Shown here one piece after another: positions 18,501 through 27,327 of a DNA stretch of 36,538 nucleotides. The stretch comes from Clostridiales bacterium (lineage in GTDB: Bacteria; Bacillota; Clostridia; Lachnospirales; Lachnospiraceae). Within the stretch, counting starts at the first letter, position 1. Every line of letters begins with the position of its first letter. The stretch is taken from positions 1 to 36,538 of the forward strand of contig JAJBUL010000157.1 of NCBI GenBank assembly GCA_020860365.1, in the 5' to 3' direction. The notes under the pieces are model-generated. The model saw nothing but the letters and a program-made list of their open reading frames with translations. It had not been told where the DNA came from and searched no databases. A program made the translations under genes and the position numbers.

Positions 18501-19061
18501 AAGCCTGGGACGGCCTGTTCGAAATCAACCCGATCCTGATCCGGAAGACCGTACCAAACGCAGCGCTCCGGCAGAGTAACATGTATTTCAGCTCCTCCGA
18601 TGGCGCTTTCACAGACCGATACGAATATGATCGGAACTTTGACCTTCTGCGCACCGGTGAAATTGCCGTAAAAGGGGGGCTGGAGGCTTTACTCCAGCGG
18701 TCCCGGGATCTACCTGAGACAGCTGATCGGATCCATACTGGGAATCCGTTTTACAGCAACCGGACTCATCGTAGACCCGGTACTCCCGGAAGATCTGGAT
18801 CACGCAGAATTTCAGTACAACTGTTTTGGCAGAGACATGTGTTTTCGATACCACCTGAGCACACAGGATGAGCCCCACCTTCTGGATCATGGAAAGCGCC
18901 TGCCGACAGAACTGCTCAGCAACCCATACCGCCAGGGTGCAATGTTTCTTTCCAGAGAAATCCTGGCATCCTGCGGCGAAACGATCGACGTCTATACCAG
19001 AGGTATTTCATCGAGCGCCTGCAACCTTTTTTCATTGCGTGTGCGTCCTGCCGCTGAGTAA
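15593..19061 (+). CDS. GH94 phosphorylase (1,2-beta-oligoglucan / cellobiose phosphorylase type), C-terminus frameshifted
   Basis: Inverting phosphorylase that splits beta-glucosides with phosphate, giving a sugar 1-phosphate in the cytoplasm. Start ATG follows AGAAAGGA. The frame runs 1092 residues to 18871, with the GH94 hallmarks WWYAHNAL, GTRDICQGPME, GEWPQWFMFDRYP and the acidic GGDWDD (D788 to D791), which holds the catalytic Asp. After RTGEIAVKGG the sequence stops resembling the family. From the G6 run at 18674-18679 another frame reads WRLYSSGPGIYLRQLIG onward to a stop at 19061, a proper GH94 C-terminal domain. One G fewer would restore about 1155 residues. The large size suits 1,2-beta-oligoglucan phosphorylases (about 1100) better than cellobiose phosphorylase (about 800), but the substrate is unproven. 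Divergent from the importer, and probably sharing its repressor. Confidence 0.85.
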
Positions 19062-19150
19062 TATGATACAAGGGACAAAAGGTCAGGAATTATTCGCCGA
19101 CCGTAGCGAAGCACGGAGAAATCCGTAGTATCATATCCTTTTGTCGCTCG
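19062..19150. repeat. Intergenic element with interlocking inverted repeats
   Basis: Between the true GH94 stop and the next gene, ATGATAC (about 19064) is matched by GTATCAT (about 19128), and GACAAAAGG (about 19074) by CCTTTTGTC (about 19137). The two pairs interlock rather than nest, so both stems could form only as a pseudoknot or alternately. No T-run terminator follows. It may be a dispersed intergenic repeat, which needs a genome comparison. Confidence 0.4.
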
Positions 19151-19179
19151 AATCATTATATTAAAGAAAGGATTCTGCC

Positions 19180-20013
19180 ATGAAAATACAATACCTTGGA
19201 ACTGCGGCAGCGGAAGGGTGGCCCGCCCCCTTCTGCCGCTGCGAGAAATGCAATGCCGCCAGAGTTCAGAAAGGAAAAAATATACGTTCCCGCTCACAGA
19301 TGCTGGTGAATAACGATCTGTTGATCGATTTTGGACCAGATACCTTTTATCATTCCCTGCTGTATGGTATCCAGATGGACGAGCTCCGAACGGTTCTCCT
19401 GACACACTCTCACACGGACCACTTTCACCCGGCGGATTTATACCTCCGGGCCATTCCATACGCGTACGGACAGTCTGCCGAAGCACTTCATGTGTTTGGA
19501 AACGAAAAGTGTGAAACCATGTATTGCGCCGCGGCGCTTCACCACGAAGCGCCGGATCATTTTGAATCATTTGTCCGTTTTCACCCTGCAAAAGCCTTTC
19601 AGTCTTTTTGCAGCGGCGATTATGAGATCCTGCCCCTGAAAGCCATTCATGATCCACGGGAAAACTGCCTTCTCTATGCAGTCAAAGGTTCTGATCAGAA
19701 AACCATCTTCTATGGCAACGACACCGGCTCTGTCTGTGAAGAAACATGGACGGCCATCAAAAACTGGTATTTTGATCTGGTAAGCCTGGACTGCACCATG
19801 GGCAACCAACCCTCCTGCGCCACACACCTGGGGCTTGAAGACGCCGCCCTCATCCGCGAAAAGATGCTGGAAAACGGCAATGCAGATTCCAACACGGTGT
19901 TTGTCATCACCCATTTTTCTCACGGCTGCACACCCCTGCATGAGGAAATGTCTGCGTTAGGGAGAGAAAAAGGCTTTCTCACCGCTTATGACGGGATGGA
20001 GCTTAACCTTTAA
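19180..20013 (+). CDS. MBL-fold metallo-hydrolase, PhnP-like
   Basis: 277 residues, start supported by AGAAAGGA upstream. Metallo-beta-lactamase fold with the dinuclear metal motif THSHTDH (H76, H78, D80, H81) and later metal ligands (HDP near 150, FYGNDTG, and THFSHG near the end). An N-terminal C19-x-C21-x2-C24 resembles the structural zinc site of PhnP, a cyclic-phosphate phosphodiesterase. Probably a cytoplasmic phosphodiesterase or phospho-sugar hydrolase. It lies 118 bases after the GH94 gene in the same direction and may be transcribed with it; a role in handling the phosphorylase products is only a guess. Confidence 0.85.
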   Translation: MKIQYLGTAAAEGWPAPFCRCEKCNAARVQKGKNIRSRSQMLVNNDLLIDFGPDTFYHSLLYGIQMDELRTVLLTHSHTDHFHPADLYLRAIPYAYGQSAEALHVFGNEKCETMYCAAALHHEAPDHFESFVRFHPAKAFQSFCSGDYEILPLKAIHDPRENCLLYAVKGSDQKTIFYGNDTGSVCEETWTAIKNWYFDLVSLDCTMGNQPSCATHLGLEDAALIREKMLENGNADSNTVFVITHFSHGCTPLHEEMSALGREKGFLTAYDGMELNL

Positions 20014-20070
20014 GCTACCGACACAATTCCTGCTGAGTATCCAATTACAGATCATCCCTGTTTATTTTGA

Positions 20071-20099
20071 TTGACGTCACATATATAATGTATTATAAT
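20071..20099 (+). promoter_or_regulatory. Promoter/operator of the antitoxin-Fic operon
   Basis: TTGACG (20071-20076), 17-base spacer, TATAAT (20094-20099). A perfect 8-base palindrome TGACGTCA (20072-20079) covers the -35, and ATAAT-GT-ATTAT (20085-20096) covers the -10. Both suit autoregulation by the antitoxin. Confidence 0.7.
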
Positions 20100-20128
20100 A
20101 TCATTACAAAGAAAGTGAGGTGCTGATG

Positions 20129-20452
20129 ATGGAAACAATGGATCTTGTACAGGCGAGAACTCCTAAAAGTGTGAAAACCACGGCAAATGATATTCTTGAT
20201 ACACTGGGGCTTAATATGTCAACTTATATCAATATGGCGCTTAAACAATTAATCATACAGGGGGGCATTCCTTTTAGCGTGAAAGTAAGCAGGGATATAT
20301 ATACTCCAGTTGAAGCAATTCGCGAGATAGATGCCACATTTAAAATGGAAGGAATGACGCTGACACCAGCTGATTTGGATACGCTGAAGGAAATCAGATC
20401 GGGACATTTAACGACTGACGAAGCGCGGCAGAAAATTTTAAATGAGGTATGA
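20129..20452 (+). CDS. RelB/DinJ-family antitoxin
   Basis: 107 residues from the ATG at 20129; GTGAGG lies 8 bases upstream, and in-frame starts at 20126 and 20120 (GTG) are alternatives. N-terminal ribbon-helix-helix (METMDLVQARTPKSVKTTAN, then GLNMSTYINMALKQLIIQGG) binds DNA and dimerises. The C-terminal part (about 50-107) would wrap the toxin. Length is near the usual 85-110. The Fic gene begins two bases after its stop, the tight spacing of toxin-antitoxin pairs. RelB/DinJ proteins more often pair with RelE/YafQ toxins; here the neighbour is a Fic protein. Promoter palindromes suggest autorepression. Confidence 0.88.
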   Translation: METMDLVQARTPKSVKTTANDILDTLGLNMSTYINMALKQLIIQGGIPFSVKVSRDIYTPVEAIREIDATFKMEGMTLTPADLDTLKEIRSGHLTTDEARQKILNEV

Positions 20453-20453
20453 T

Positions 20454-21030
20454 ATGGCAGACAGTATATAATGCTATCCAAACTCTGATGTTTCGATAAA
20501 TAAACTGGATATCAGGGATATGGGCAAATTGCAAAATTTTGAACGCAAACTGACCATGCTTCGACTGTCAGAGCTTCTTGACAGACCTGTTACCGGTAAA
20601 TTTGACTTTGATCATCTGCAACGGATTCACAGATATATTTTTCAGGATGTTTATGCATGGGCAGGGCAGATTCGGACAGTTGATATTGCAAAAGAGAATA
20701 TGTTTTGTAATGTGAAATTTATTGCATCACAGGCAGAAATAATTTTTGAAAATCTGAAAAAAGAGAATTATCTGGCTGGGCTTAAAGAAGAAGTATTTAT
20801 AAAACGCCTTGCATATTATTTCGCTGAGATCAATGCTTTGCATCCATTTCGAGAAGGGAACGGCAGAAGCCAGCGTGAATTTATACGGTCATTAGCTTTG
20901 CATAATGACTATATCGTTAGATTCGCAAAAATCAGCAGCGAGGATATGATAGAGGCAAGCAAAAAAATCATTCTTGTGTGACTACGAGGAAATGGAACGA
21001 ATATTTGCAATATGCCTTCAAAAGAGATAA
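20454..21030 (+). pseudogene. Fic-family toxin/AMP-transferase with a nonsense codon and a frameshift
   Basis: The natural frame starts at 20454 (ATG two bases after the antitoxin stop) reading MADSI, then TAA at 20469-20471, then CYPNSDVSINKLDIRD and on into an ordinary Fic protein. The core has the Fic motif HPFREGNGR (H130 in full-length count) for nucleotide transfer to target hydroxyls. Near the end an A7 run (20961-20967) shifts the frame, so translation stops at 20981. With one A fewer it would read SFLCDYEEMERIFAICLQKR and stop at 21030, giving 191 residues as in relatives. Restarting at ATG 20520 would give 153 residues without the N-terminal helix. Two independent lesions suggest an inactivated toxin, or one lesion plus a sequencing error. 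Confidence 0.85.
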
Positions 21031-21080
21031 ATTACTGATATATACCTTACGGGCGCCACTGCTGCGCCAGAAAGGATTTT

Positions 21081-22451
21081 ATGGGCGCTGTTTTGCTGTC
21101 TCCAATCTATCTTTTGCTTCACCTGTACCTCGCCATCCGGATCCTGTCCTGGTTCTCTGCCATCGGCGGACCAATGGACAGCACGTGGGTTTCGGTTTTA
21201 TTTCTCATACCATTTGTCCTGGTCACAGTGAGTCCTCTTTTGGGCGCGTTCACACACGGACGCCTCAAACGCGCGACAAAACAGATCAGCAATTACTGGC
21301 TCGGCATCCTGCTGTACCTGGCTCTGTTTCTCCTGCTCTCCGACCTCATCCGGATTCTGTTCTGCCTTGCCTCGCACCAGCCGTTATCTGGGTTCGCATG
21401 GAGCAGTGAATCCGCAGGCACCTTTTCACACACTACAGCTGTGATCGGTGATGCGGTCGTATTCGCAGCGACCGCACTCCTTTCCATATATGGGATCCTG
21501 CACGCCCGCCAGGTGAAAAAAGTGACCTGTTCCGTAAAGATTCCTAAAAGCTGTGAGCTCTCTACCTCTAAAAGTGAACATACAGAAACCATATCTGCAC
21601 AGAAGCCTGGAGCAGATACTGTTTGCACCAGTAAAACACGAAGCAACGCCAATTTAAAAATCGCCCTTGTCGCGGATCTTCACCTCGGCTACAGTGTCGG
21701 TCTGCCTCAAATCAGAAAAATCGCGGATATCATCCGCGAGATGGAGCCAGATCTCATTGTGTTCGCAGGCGATCTGTTTGACAATGAATTCGCCGCCATA
21801 GGTCAGCCGGAAGAATGCGCCCGCGTTCTGGCGTCGCTGAAAAGTACGTACGGCTCCTTTGCCTGCTGGGGAAATCATGATGTGGAAGAATTGATTTTTG
21901 CGGGATTTACCTTTCATTCCAAAAAAGAGAAGGTATTCGGAAGTCCACAGATGAACCAGTTTCTGAAAGCCTCCGGCATCCGAATCCTAGAAGATGAAAC
22001 GCTGCTGATCGACAATGTGTTCTACCTCACCGGGCGGCTGGACGCTTCCTGTCAAAAGAAAAAATCGTCTGAAGACAAAATGCCCGACGATTCCATCCTA
22101 AAACATGATGCGCCTAATACCAATAAGTCAGTCTCTGGACGGAAAACACCCACCGAGCTTACTGCCGGTCTCGATCCGGAAAAACCTTATATCGTGATCG
22201 ACCACCAGCCATCCGAGCTTCCCGAACTGGCTGCGGCAGGCGCAAATCTGGTACTCTCCGGCCACACACACGACGGGCAGCTGTTCCCGGCCAGTCTCAC
22301 CACCCGCATTGGCTGGAAAAATTCGCATGGAAAGCTTTGCATCGGAAATATGACCAGCATCGTCACCTCTGGCGCAGGTGTCTGGGGACCGGCTATGCGA
22401 GTCGGGACAAACAATGAGGTAGTTGAAATATCCGTGCAAGCTATGCCATAA
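21081..22451 (+). CDS. Membrane-anchored metallophosphoesterase (YkuE/YaeI-like)
   Basis: 456 residues, start backed by GAAAGGA. About four hydrophobic segments fill residues 1-145 and a polar linker follows (about 145-190). Then comes a calcineurin-like phosphoesterase domain with the motifs ADLHLG, GDLFDN, CWGNHDVEE and SGHTHDGQLFP. Expected to bind two metals and hydrolyse phosphate esters; relatives act at the membrane, some on UDP-diacylglucosamine or phospholipid-like substrates. A low-complexity insertion (about 325-360, KKKSSEDKMPDD) splits the domain. Starts 50 bases beyond the repaired Fic end, so it may be read through from the antitoxin promoter. No adjacent functional partner. 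Confidence 0.88.
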   Translation: MGAVLLSPIYLLLHLYLAIRILSWFSAIGGPMDSTWVSVLFLIPFVLVTVSPLLGAFTHGRLKRATKQISNYWLGILLYLALFLLLSDLIRILFCLASHQPLSGFAWSSESAGTFSHTTAVIGDAVVFAATALLSIYGILHARQVKKVTCSVKIPKSCELSTSKSEHTETISAQKPGADTVCTSKTRSNANLKIALVADLHLGYSVGLPQIRKIADIIREMEPDLIVFAGDLFDNEFAAIGQPEECARVLASLKSTYGSFACWGNHDVEELIFAGFTFHSKKEKVFGSPQMNQFLKASGIRILEDETLLIDNVFYLTGRLDASCQKKKSSEDKMPDDSILKHDAPNTNKSVSGRKTPTELTAGLDPEKPYIVIDHQPSELPELAAAGANLVLSGHTHDGQLFPASLTTRIGWKNSHGKLCIGNMTSIVTSGAGVWGPAMRVGTNNEVVEISVQAMP

Positions 22452-22460
22452 GGAGTTGGC

Positions 22461-22493
22461 GAAACCGACAGATCTACGCTACGCTTCGGTTTT
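22461..22493. terminator. Possible terminator between convergent genes
   Basis: AAACCG (22462-22467) pairs with CGGTTT (22487-22492), ending in TTTT on the plus strand, directly after the metallophosphoesterase stop and before the end of the convergent ATPase gene. The stem is short and the loop is 19 bases. Confidence 0.35.
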
Positions 22494-22510
22494 GAACGAC
22501 TATAATAAAA

Positions 22511-23908
22511 CTACTGATACATCTCCTCCAGCGTGACAAGCTTCACTTCTCCATCCCCTGCCGCCTTTCGCAAGCCTTCTGTAAACCCGCTCCGGGAGAA
22601 AATATAATAATGATACCTCGTGCCTTTCCCAAATACGGAGGCATATTCCCGGAGCAATTCCAGTTCATCCATCCCAATCGCTTCATTTTTATATTTGCAC
22701 GAACCGATCAGATATTCCTTCCCTTCTGTCGAAGTTCCCACAATATCAATCTGCACCTGCTTTTTCTTTCTCATGTCGGTTCCCCACCACTGTCCGATCT
22801 CATTCAGATCAATCGGAAGATCTTCCGCGTAATAAAGCAAATAGTCCCGGCACATCCGCTCAAATATAAGTCCCATGAAATCAGAAAGCTGCTCCTTTAC
22901 CACTCTCTGATAAGTTCTTCGAATTCTGCCGGAATCAATCGCGCTGCTGTTTGCCGGAACAAATCGATACCAGAAACGGAAAAAGCTGTCCGCCAAAAGA
23001 TAAATCGTCTTTTTCCCTGGTTTTTCAGTAATCGGCGTTTCCTTTTTTACAATCCCCAAATCAATTAATGTTTTCAGATAACTGGCGCAAACTCCGCTGT
23101 TTTCCCCGACCTTTGCCGCAATCTCATTTAAATGAGACGCTCCTTCCGCTATCGCGCGAATGATCGCATTGTAAATCGCCGGCTCCCGAAGCTCTTGCTT
23201 CAATAAATTCGCCGGTTCTTCATAAAGATAGCCAGATCGGTCAAATAAATTTGTCAGCAAAGCCTCATCCAGATCCGTTTTCACATTCAGTTTATTAATA
23301 TAATGAGGAACACCTCCCGTGATGCCATAGATCAGGGCATTCTCTGCAAGAGGGCGTTCCGGATGAAAAACCGCCGTATCTTTATAGTCCAGTGGTTCTA
23401 TTTTAAATTGCGCCGTACGTCTCCCATATAAAGGACTTTCCTGCCCAAGCACCTGATTTTCCATAAAACTCATGGAGGAACCGCAAAGAATCAGATAAAG
23501 CCTGGAATTCTGCCATTTGTGGTCAATCACATGCTGAAGCATCGCGGAAATCGCCGGCTTTGCCTTTGCAAGGTAAGGATATTCATCAATCACGAAAACC
23601 ATCCGGTTTTCTTTGGACAACGCAGTGATCTCATCAAGAACAGCATCATAATCCCGATACACAGGTGGGAAAAGCGAATCCGGTCTTTCATAGTTCATGA
23701 TAGCCTTTGACAGGCTTTCCAGATTTTCATGCGCCGTAGTATTCAAAGCTGAAAAAAAGATCGTCGGCTTATCCTTACAAAACTCATTAATCAGGGCTGT
23801 TTTTCCGACTCTCCGTCTGCCGTAAATAATTATACATTCAAAGTCGCCATTTTCATAACGGGTATTCATTTTTCTAAGCTCTTCTTCGCGGCAATAAAAT
23901 TGTTCCAC
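22511..23908 (-). CDS. AAA ATPase with DUF234 nuclease-fold domain
   Basis: 465 residues from a GTG at 23908, chosen because GAGGTGA lies five bases before it; the frame also offers a GTG three codons earlier inside that ribosome site. Domains: P-loop ATPase with Walker A IIYGRRRVGKTALI (about 28-41), Walker B VFVIDEYPYLAK (about 105-116), and sensor LCGSSMSFME; a winged-helix region (about 255-300); and a DUF234 C-terminus with a PD-(D/E)XK-like core (VQIDIVGT, then YLIGSCKYKNE, where the usual Glu before x-Lys is replaced by Ser). Archaeal/bacterial DUF234 ATPases are uncharacterised. Alone on the minus strand, convergent with the metallophosphoesterase gene. No function is assigned. Confidence 0.87.
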   Translation of the reverse strand: MEQFYCREEELRKMNTRYENGDFECIIIYGRRRVGKTALINEFCKDKPTIFFSALNTTAHENLESLSKAIMNYERPDSLFPPVYRDYDAVLDEITALSKENRMVFVIDEYPYLAKAKPAISAMLQHVIDHKWQNSRLYLILCGSSMSFMENQVLGQESPLYGRRTAQFKIEPLDYKDTAVFHPERPLAENALIYGITGGVPHYINKLNVKTDLDEALLTNLFDRSGYLYEEPANLLKQELREPAIYNAIIRAIAEGASHLNEIAAKVGENSGVCASYLKTLIDLGIVKKETPITEKPGKKTIYLLADSFFRFWYRFVPANSSAIDSGRIRRTYQRVVKEQLSDFMGLIFERMCRDYLLYYAEDLPIDLNEIGQWWGTDMRKKKQVQIDIVGTSTEGKEYLIGSCKYKNEAIGMDELELLREYASVFGKGTRYHYYIFSRSGFTEGLRKAAGDGEVKLVTLEEMYQ

Positions 23909-24020
23909 AGGCTTCACCTCGCCAAAATATATTTTAGAAAAAGTAAATTACGATTATGTTTATTATGATTTTGTTTTTTATTATAATTCGGCTAACAGAC
24001 TCTGTCAAGGCTTTGCAATC

Positions 24021-24112
24021 GAGCAGGAGGCGACCAGGCGACTCATGCTCGCCCGCGCGAGCCGGGTGCGGCTTTAGCCGCAAAATTCATTGCCCGGCCC
24101 TGCGCATAAAAA
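24021..24112. repeat. Hairpin-rich repeat, copy 1
   Basis: GAGCA (24021-24025) pairs with TGCTC (24046-24050). Then GCCGGG (24061-24066) with CCCGGC (24093-24098) encloses the inner hairpin TGCGGC-TTTA-GCCGCA (24067-24082). The stretch 24067-24112 aligns without gaps to 29603-29648, with 35 of 46 bases equal and the differences mostly in loops and single spacer bases. Located in the 271-base gap between the DUF234 ATPase gene and the DUF4250 gene. Confidence 0.7.
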
Positions 24113-24151
24113 CGAATTCACCCCTCGTCGGGAACTATCCGGCGAGGGGTG
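24106..24151 (-). terminator. Terminator of the clpB / DUF4250 side
   Basis: 9-bp stem CACCCCTCG (24119-24127) with CGAGGGGTG (24143-24151), followed on the minus strand by GAATTCGTTTTTAT, about 30 bases past the DUF4250 stop codon. The repeat copy starts immediately beyond its T-run. Confidence 0.7.
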
Positions 24152-24179
24152 AACCGCAACCTATTTATTCTCTGTTTCT

Positions 24180-24356
24180 CTATACAAACGCATTCCTTGC
24201 CGCATCGTACGTATAATCGACTGCGGCCAGCTTTTCCGTAATCGCTTCCCGCGTCACCCCAAGCCCCGCACAAAGGTCGTCTAAGGACGCGTAGTTGTCC
24301 CGGAGCTGGGTATTCACATAGCTTAATAAAATCATCGGATCGTTTGGCAGTTCCAT
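24180..24356 (-). CDS. DUF4250 small protein
   Basis: 58 residues (MELPNDPMILLSYVNTQLRD start), from the ATG at 24356, six bases after GGGAGG; an ATG one codon earlier is too close to that site, and longer readings are unsupported. The pattern of two short helices with NDPMILLSYVN and LDDLCAGLGV matches DUF4250, a family found mainly in Clostridia and of unknown function. The second half looks helix-turn-helix-like (LDDLCAGLGVTREAITEKLAAV), so DNA binding is possible. It lies 158 bases downstream of clpB on the same strand and upstream of a terminator. Confidence 0.85.
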   Translation of the reverse strand: MELPNDPMILLSYVNTQLRDNYASLDDLCAGLGVTREAITEKLAAVDYTYDAARNAFV

Positions 24357-24513
24357 CATTTTCCTCCCGGCTGGAGCTTTCGTCTCCCTGAAATTTTTGT
24401 GGGGGACAATCTTTGCTATCCCCCATATTTCCAATTCCTTCTATTTCTATACCTTCACACTATCCACTTGCAGATAAATTGACATCCAACAAGGACTTTT
24501 TCTGGCATCATAT

Positions 24514-27114
24514 TCATACCGTCTCAACCACTTTCCTCACATCCGCCGTCAGCTTCCCGTTCTCGGTAGTAAACACGATTGTATCGTCCATACCCACCTT
24601 TCCGGAGAGAATCAGCCGCGCGGCCAGGGTTTCAACATTCTTTTGCAGGAACCGCTTCAGCGGGCGGGCGCCATAGACCGGGTCGTAGCCTCCCTCAATG
24701 ATCCACGCCTTCGCGTCCGGTGCAAGCTCGATGCGGATATCCTGATCCGCCAGACGCCGATTCAGATCGTCCACCAGCAGGTCAATAATATCGCCGATGT
24801 TGTCTTTCGTCAGAGGCTTAAACATGATGATCTCGTCAAGACGGTTCAGAAATTCCGGCCGGAAGCTTGCGCGAAGCTGTTCCATGACACGGTCCTGGCA
24901 ATCCTGACGGATGCTGCCGTCCGGCTCGATGCCCTCGAGCAGATACTGAGAGCCGATGTTGGAGGTCATGATCAGGATTGTATTTTTAAAGTCCACCGTA
25001 CGTCCCTGCGAGTCGGTGATGCGTCCGTCATCCAGCACCTGCAAAAGCACGTTAAAGACATCCGGATGAGCCTTTTCCACCTCATCAAACAGCACGACCG
25101 AGTATGGCTTGCGGCGCACCGCCTCCGTCAGCTGACCGCCTTCCTCGTAGCCCACATATCCGGGAGGCGCTCCGATCAGGCGGGAGACAGAATGCTTCTC
25201 CATATATTCACTCATATCGATACGAACCATGTTCTGCTCATCGTCAAACAGGTTCTGCGCCAGCGCTTTCGCCAGCTCTGTCTTGCCGACGCCCGTGGGT
25301 CCCAGGAACAGGAACGAACCAATCGGCTTGGACGGATCCTTGATGCCGGCCTTCGACCGCAGGATTGCCTCAGTCACCTTCTCAACGCCATCGTCCTGAC
25401 CAACGACCCGTTTGTGCAGCTCGTCGTCCAGCGCCAGAATCTTCTCGCGCTCGCCCTGCGTCAGCTTCGCCACCGGAATGCCGGTCCAGCGGGAGATAAT
25501 CCGGGAAATCTCTTCCTCGGTCACACTCTCATGCACCAGCGACATATCGCGCTTCTGCACGGTCTCCTCCTCGATCGCCAGCTGCTGCTGCAGCTTCGGC
25601 AGCTCGCCATACTGCAGCTTGGCCGCCTTTTCCAGGTCATAATTGCGCTGCGCCAGCTCAATTTCCTTATTCATTGCCTCGATCTGCTCCCGCAGCACAG
25701 AGAGGTTTTCGACGGCCTTTTTCTCATTGTCCCACTGCGCCTTCTGGGCGTTGAAGTCATCGCGCAGCTCCGCCAGCTCCCGCTGCAGCACCTCCAGGCG
25801 TTCGTGGCTCGCCTTATCAGTCTCCTTTTTCAGCGCGGCCTCCTCAATCTCCATCTGCATAATCCGCCGCTGCTGCTCATCCAGCTCCGTCGGCAGAGAA
25901 TCCAGTTCCGTCTTGATCAGCGCACAGGCCTCATCCACAAGGTCAATCGCCTTATCCGGCAAAAACCGGTCGGAGATATAGCGGTGTGAAAGCGTCGCTG
26001 CCGCCACCAGCGCGCTGTCCGTAATCTTCACGCCGTGGTACACCTCATAGCGGTCCTTCAGGCCACGCAGAATGGAAATCGTATCCTCTACCGATGGTTC
26101 ATCGACCATCACCGGCTGGAACCGACGTTCCAGCGCCGCGTCTTTCTCAATATACTTCCGATACTCATCAAGCGTCGTCGCGCCAATGCAGTGTAGCTCG
26201 CCGCGCGCCAGCATCGGTTTCAGCATATTCCCGGCGTCCATCGCACCGTCCGTCTTGCCCGCGCCGACAATCAGGTGCAGCTCATCAATGAAAAGGATGA
26301 TCTCCCCTTCACTCTTGCGCACCTCCTCAAGCACGGCCTTCAGACGCTCCTCAAATTCGCCACGATACTTCGCGCCCGCGACCAGTGCGCCCATATCCAG
26401 GGAAAAAATCTTCTTATCCTTCAGCCCTTCCGGCACGTCGCCGCGCACAATCCGCTGCGCCAGCCCCTCAACCGCCGCCGTTTTACCGACGCCCGGCTCG
26501 CCGATCAGCACCGGGTTATTCTTCGTCTTCCGTGACAGGATGCGGATCACATTGCGGATCTCCGCATCCCGGCCGATCACCGGATCCAGCTTCTGCTCCC
26601 TGGCCCGCGCGACCAGATCCTGCCCGTATTTATTCAGCGTATCATAGGTATCCTCCGGCGTATCCGAGGTCACACGCTGGTTGCCGCGCACCGTCGAGAG
26701 TGCCTGTAAAAACCGCTCCTTCGTAATGCCGAATTCCCGGAAAAAATTTTTCATCGAAGGGCTCTGATTATTCAGCATCGACAGAAACAGGTGCTCCACC
26801 GACACATACTCATCGCCCATCTGCTTTGCCACATCCTCCGCGCTCACCAGCGCCTTATTCAGATACTGGCCAATATACGGATTTCCACCCGACACCTTCA
26901 CCCGCGCGTTCAATGCCTGCTCCAGCCGATCTTCAAAATACTCCCTCTGGATCTCCATCTTCTCGATCAGCTTACCAATCAGGCTGTCCTCCTGATGCAG
27001 GAGCGTATACAGCAGATGCTCCTCCTCAATCTCCTGATTGCCAAACTCATAGGCGACCTTCTCCAGATCATTGACCGCTTGCATCGACTTTTGCGTAAAT
27101 TTACTGATATTCAT
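24514..27114 (-). CDS. clpB: ATP-dependent disaggregase ClpB
   Basis: 866 residues from MNISKFTQ at 27114 (GAGGAGGGAG upstream). Hexameric HSP100 chaperone that with DnaK pulls apart aggregated proteins. Domains in order: Clp N-domain (about 1-145); first AAA module with Walker A GEPGVGKT (about 205-212) and Walker B ILFIDELH; long middle-domain coiled coil (about 405-525), the mark that separates ClpB from ClpA/ClpC; second AAA module with GPTGVGKT (about 600) and [13 protein letters not shown]-terminal small domain with [14 protein letters not shown]. Length is typical. The promoter at 27285-27313 overlaps a CIRCE-like site, suggesting HrcA heat-shock control. Several long frames on the opposite strand are shadows. 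Confidence 0.97.
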   Translation of the reverse strand: MNISKFTQKSMQAVNDLEKVAYEFGNQEIEEEHLLYTLLHQEDSLIGKLIEKMEIQREYFEDRLEQALNARVKVSGGNPYIGQYLNKALVSAEDVAKQMGDEYVSVEHLFLSMLNNQSPSMKNFFREFGITKERFLQALSTVRGNQRVTSDTPEDTYDTLNKYGQDLVARAREQKLDPVIGRDAEIRNVIRILSRKTKNNPVLIGEPGVGKTAAVEGLAQRIVRGDVPEGLKDKKIFSLDMGALVAGAKYRGEFEERLKAVLEEVRKSEGEIILFIDELHLIVGAGKTDGAMDAGNMLKPMLARGELHCIGATTLDEYRKYIEKDAALERRFQPVMVDEPSVEDTISILRGLKDRYEVYHGVKITDSALVAAATLSHRYISDRFLPDKAIDLVDEACALIKTELDSLPTELDEQQRRIMQMEIEEAALKKETDKASHERLEVLQRELAELRDDFNAQKAQWDNEKKAVENLSVLREQIEAMNKEIELAQRNYDLEKAAKLQYGELPKLQQQLAIEEETVQKRDMSLVHESVTEEEISRIISRWTGIPVAKLTQGEREKILALDDELHKRVVGQDDGVEKVTEAILRSKAGIKDPSKPIGSFLFLGPTGVGKTELAKALAQNLFDDEQNMVRIDMSEYMEKHSVSRLIGAPPGYVGYEEGGQLTEAVRRKPYSVVLFDEVEKAHPDVFNVLLQVLDDGRITDSQGRTVDFKNTILIMTSNIGSQYLLEGIEPDGSIRQDCQDRVMEQLRASFRPEFLNRLDEIIMFKPLTKDNIGDIIDLLVDDLNRRLADQDIRIELAPDAKAWIIEGGYDPVYGARPLKRFLQKNVETLAARLILSGKVGMDDTIVFTTENGKLTADVRKVVETV

Positions 27115-27141
27115 AAGCTCCCTCCTCATCTATGCAGATGT

Positions 27142-27188
27142 CCCTGATCGCGTCTGCCGAAACAAAAATAACAGAGCTTTGATCAGGG
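27142..27188 (-). other. Hairpin in the clpB leader
   Basis: CCCTGATC (27142-27149) pairs with GATCAGGG (27181-27188) across 31 bases within the roughly 160-base clpB leader. Function unknown; a thermosensor or stabilising stem is conceivable but not shown. Confidence 0.35.
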
Positions 27189-27284
27189 CGCTATCTTTAA
27201 TCGTCTGCGTTCCCGCGCGGCTGCCATAGTAAGTTCTTCCTGCACGTCCTCGTGGGAATACGGTTATTCCTTTGCTTCATTGGA

Positions 27285-27327
27285 ACTATAACACCGATTG
27301 TTAGCCAAGTCAAGAGGTGAGTGCCAA
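27285..27327 (-). promoter_or_regulatory. clpB promoter with degenerate CIRCE (HrcA) operator
   Basis: On the minus strand TTGACT (27308-27313), 17-base spacer, TATAGT (27285-27290). The sequence TTGGCACTC-N9-CTTGGCTAA (27319-27327 and 27301-27309) brackets the -35. CIRCE is TTAGCACTC-N9-GAGTGCTAA: the first arm matches 8 of 9, the second only its last five bases. Position and spacing fit an HrcA operator. Confidence 0.6.

Noticed and set aside
24010-24151. Closely spaced hairpins, considered as a CRISPR or tRNA-like region
   Set aside because: No direct repeats with regular spacers, no tRNA cloverleaf or anticodon stem; the hairpins differ from each other.
24643-25989. A 448-codon open frame on the plus strand
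   Set aside because: Lies entirely opposite clpB, is rich in Leu/Arg/His/Gln as expected from the antisense of a codon-biased gene, and matches no family.
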